The translations under genes were made by a program, and so were the position numbers. This document shows, piece by piece, positions 41,112 through 41,483 of a stretch of 41,483 nucleotides of DNA (positions within the stretch are counted from its first letter, which is position 1; each line of letters opens with the position of its first letter). The notes below the pieces were generated by a model that saw only the letters and a program-made list of their open reading frames with translations, made no database searches and was not told the DNA's origin. The stretch comes from Bacteroides sp. (GTDB taxonomy: Bacteria; Bacteroidota; Bacteroidia; Bacteroidales; Muribaculaceae). Location of the stretch: positions 1 through 41,483 of the forward strand of contig JAAVEA010000028.1 in assembly GCA_014801535.1 (NCBI GenBank), in the 5' to 3' direction.

Positions 41112-41483
41112 CGTTTGTGACTGTAAGAGTCCATCCAATAAAATCTGTTAATGCCAGGGTCGCAGATGTGCCTTGGATATCGCTATGCAGATTCAGGCGC
41201 ATAGCGGGCTATGTAACTGAATCAAAGAGCGATAGACAAGGTGCAGCTGCGAGACGGATGGAATCTTTAAATTATTAAAATTATTCAAATTAATTAAAAT
41301 GTTAGTTTTTCCTATAAAATAGTTACCTTATGCCCGGCTCTTTCCGGCTCAAATATCCTTTTTCATCAGTCGCAACGCAAAGGTTGCTCCTTCTGAAAAA
41401 GAATATTTTAGCTCGAAATTGAAAATCGACGAGTTTCCGCTAAGGAAAACAATGACGAGTCAAATCGCCGCCCTGGCATTTTA
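41112..41483. repeat. Terminal non-coding stretch of imperfect hairpin repeats
   Basis: No gene is visible. 41130-41262 folds into a long imperfect hairpin: CGCAGATGTGCCTTGGATAT (41161-41180) faces a near complement around 41229-41252, with tip CATAG-CGGG-CTATG at 41200-41213. A second hairpin at 41347-41412 pairs GCTCAAATATCC with its near complement AGAATATTTTAGC and has a GCAAC/GTTGC tip. AATGCCAGGG at 41150-41159 recurs inverted as CCCTGGCATT near 41471-41480. It may be one or two MITE-like elements cut by the window edge. Confidence 0.5.

Overview
The window looks like the chromosome of a gut Bacteroidales species, probably Muribaculaceae (S24-7) or a close relative. The evidence is indirect: promoters of the Bacteroidota type (TTTG, a 19-20 nt spacer, TAnnTTTG), FimA/Mfa-type lipoprotein fimbriae, type IX secretion (T9SS) cargo with C-terminal sorting domains, a PorZ-like propeller protein, DUF3575, DUF3868 and DUF4254 proteins, and weak A-rich ribosome binding sites. 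No rRNA, CRISPR array, prophage or complete insertion sequence was seen.

Layout. 1-387 is the tail of an unknown gene. 388-836 is a non-coding stretch with degenerate 22-nt repeats and a terminator. 837-3296 encodes an AlbA_2 (Schlafen-like) domain protein. 3381-6020 encodes a PorZ-like secreted propeller protein. 6140-8973 is a tight three-gene cassette: an SRD5A-type steroid 5-alpha-reductase, an Old Yellow Enzyme family flavin reductase and a short-chain dehydrogenase. This is the most interesting unit in the window. It resembles the 5AR/5BR/3beta-HSDH clusters of gut Bacteroidales that make allo- and iso-allo bile acids, and should reduce 3-oxo-delta4 steroids or bile acids. 9031-9230 is a palindromic MITE-like element that appears to form the whole 5' leader of a long-chain acyl-CoA synthetase gene (9236-11071). 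prfB follows at 11144-12259.

12286-13939 (minus) encodes a GT9 glycosyltransferase and a DUF4254 protein. 14100-26140 (minus) is a complete seven-gene fimbrial operon, transcribed DUF3575, DUF3868/OmpA, Mfa1-type stalk, FimB/Mfa2-type anchor, FimA-like subunit, then two very large tip-like lipoproteins carrying FISUMP- and CBM26-like modules. Four subunits share a Thr-Arg-Ala motif behind the lipobox that the anchor lacks, as expected for protease-activated donor-strand assembly. Its leader region holds a consensus promoter between 10-bp inverted repeats and the C-terminal stub of a lost T9SS cargo gene.

26776-37132 (minus) holds three T9SS cargo genes, two paralogous multi-domain adhesin-like proteins and an M6-family metalloprotease, probably read from one promoter at 37321-37351. 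A Crp/Fnr-type regulator (37677-38300) lies divergently upstream. The right end holds tRNA-Ser(GCT), a hicAB toxin-antitoxin pair with a palindromic operator, an OmpA/YiaD-type lipoprotein, a GNAT enzyme that may be the divergent N-acyl-glutamate synthase of Bacteroidales arginine synthesis, and a terminal stretch of hairpin repeats.

Family assignments come from motif reading and memory of the families; no database search was run. Promoters, terminators and repeats were found by eye.
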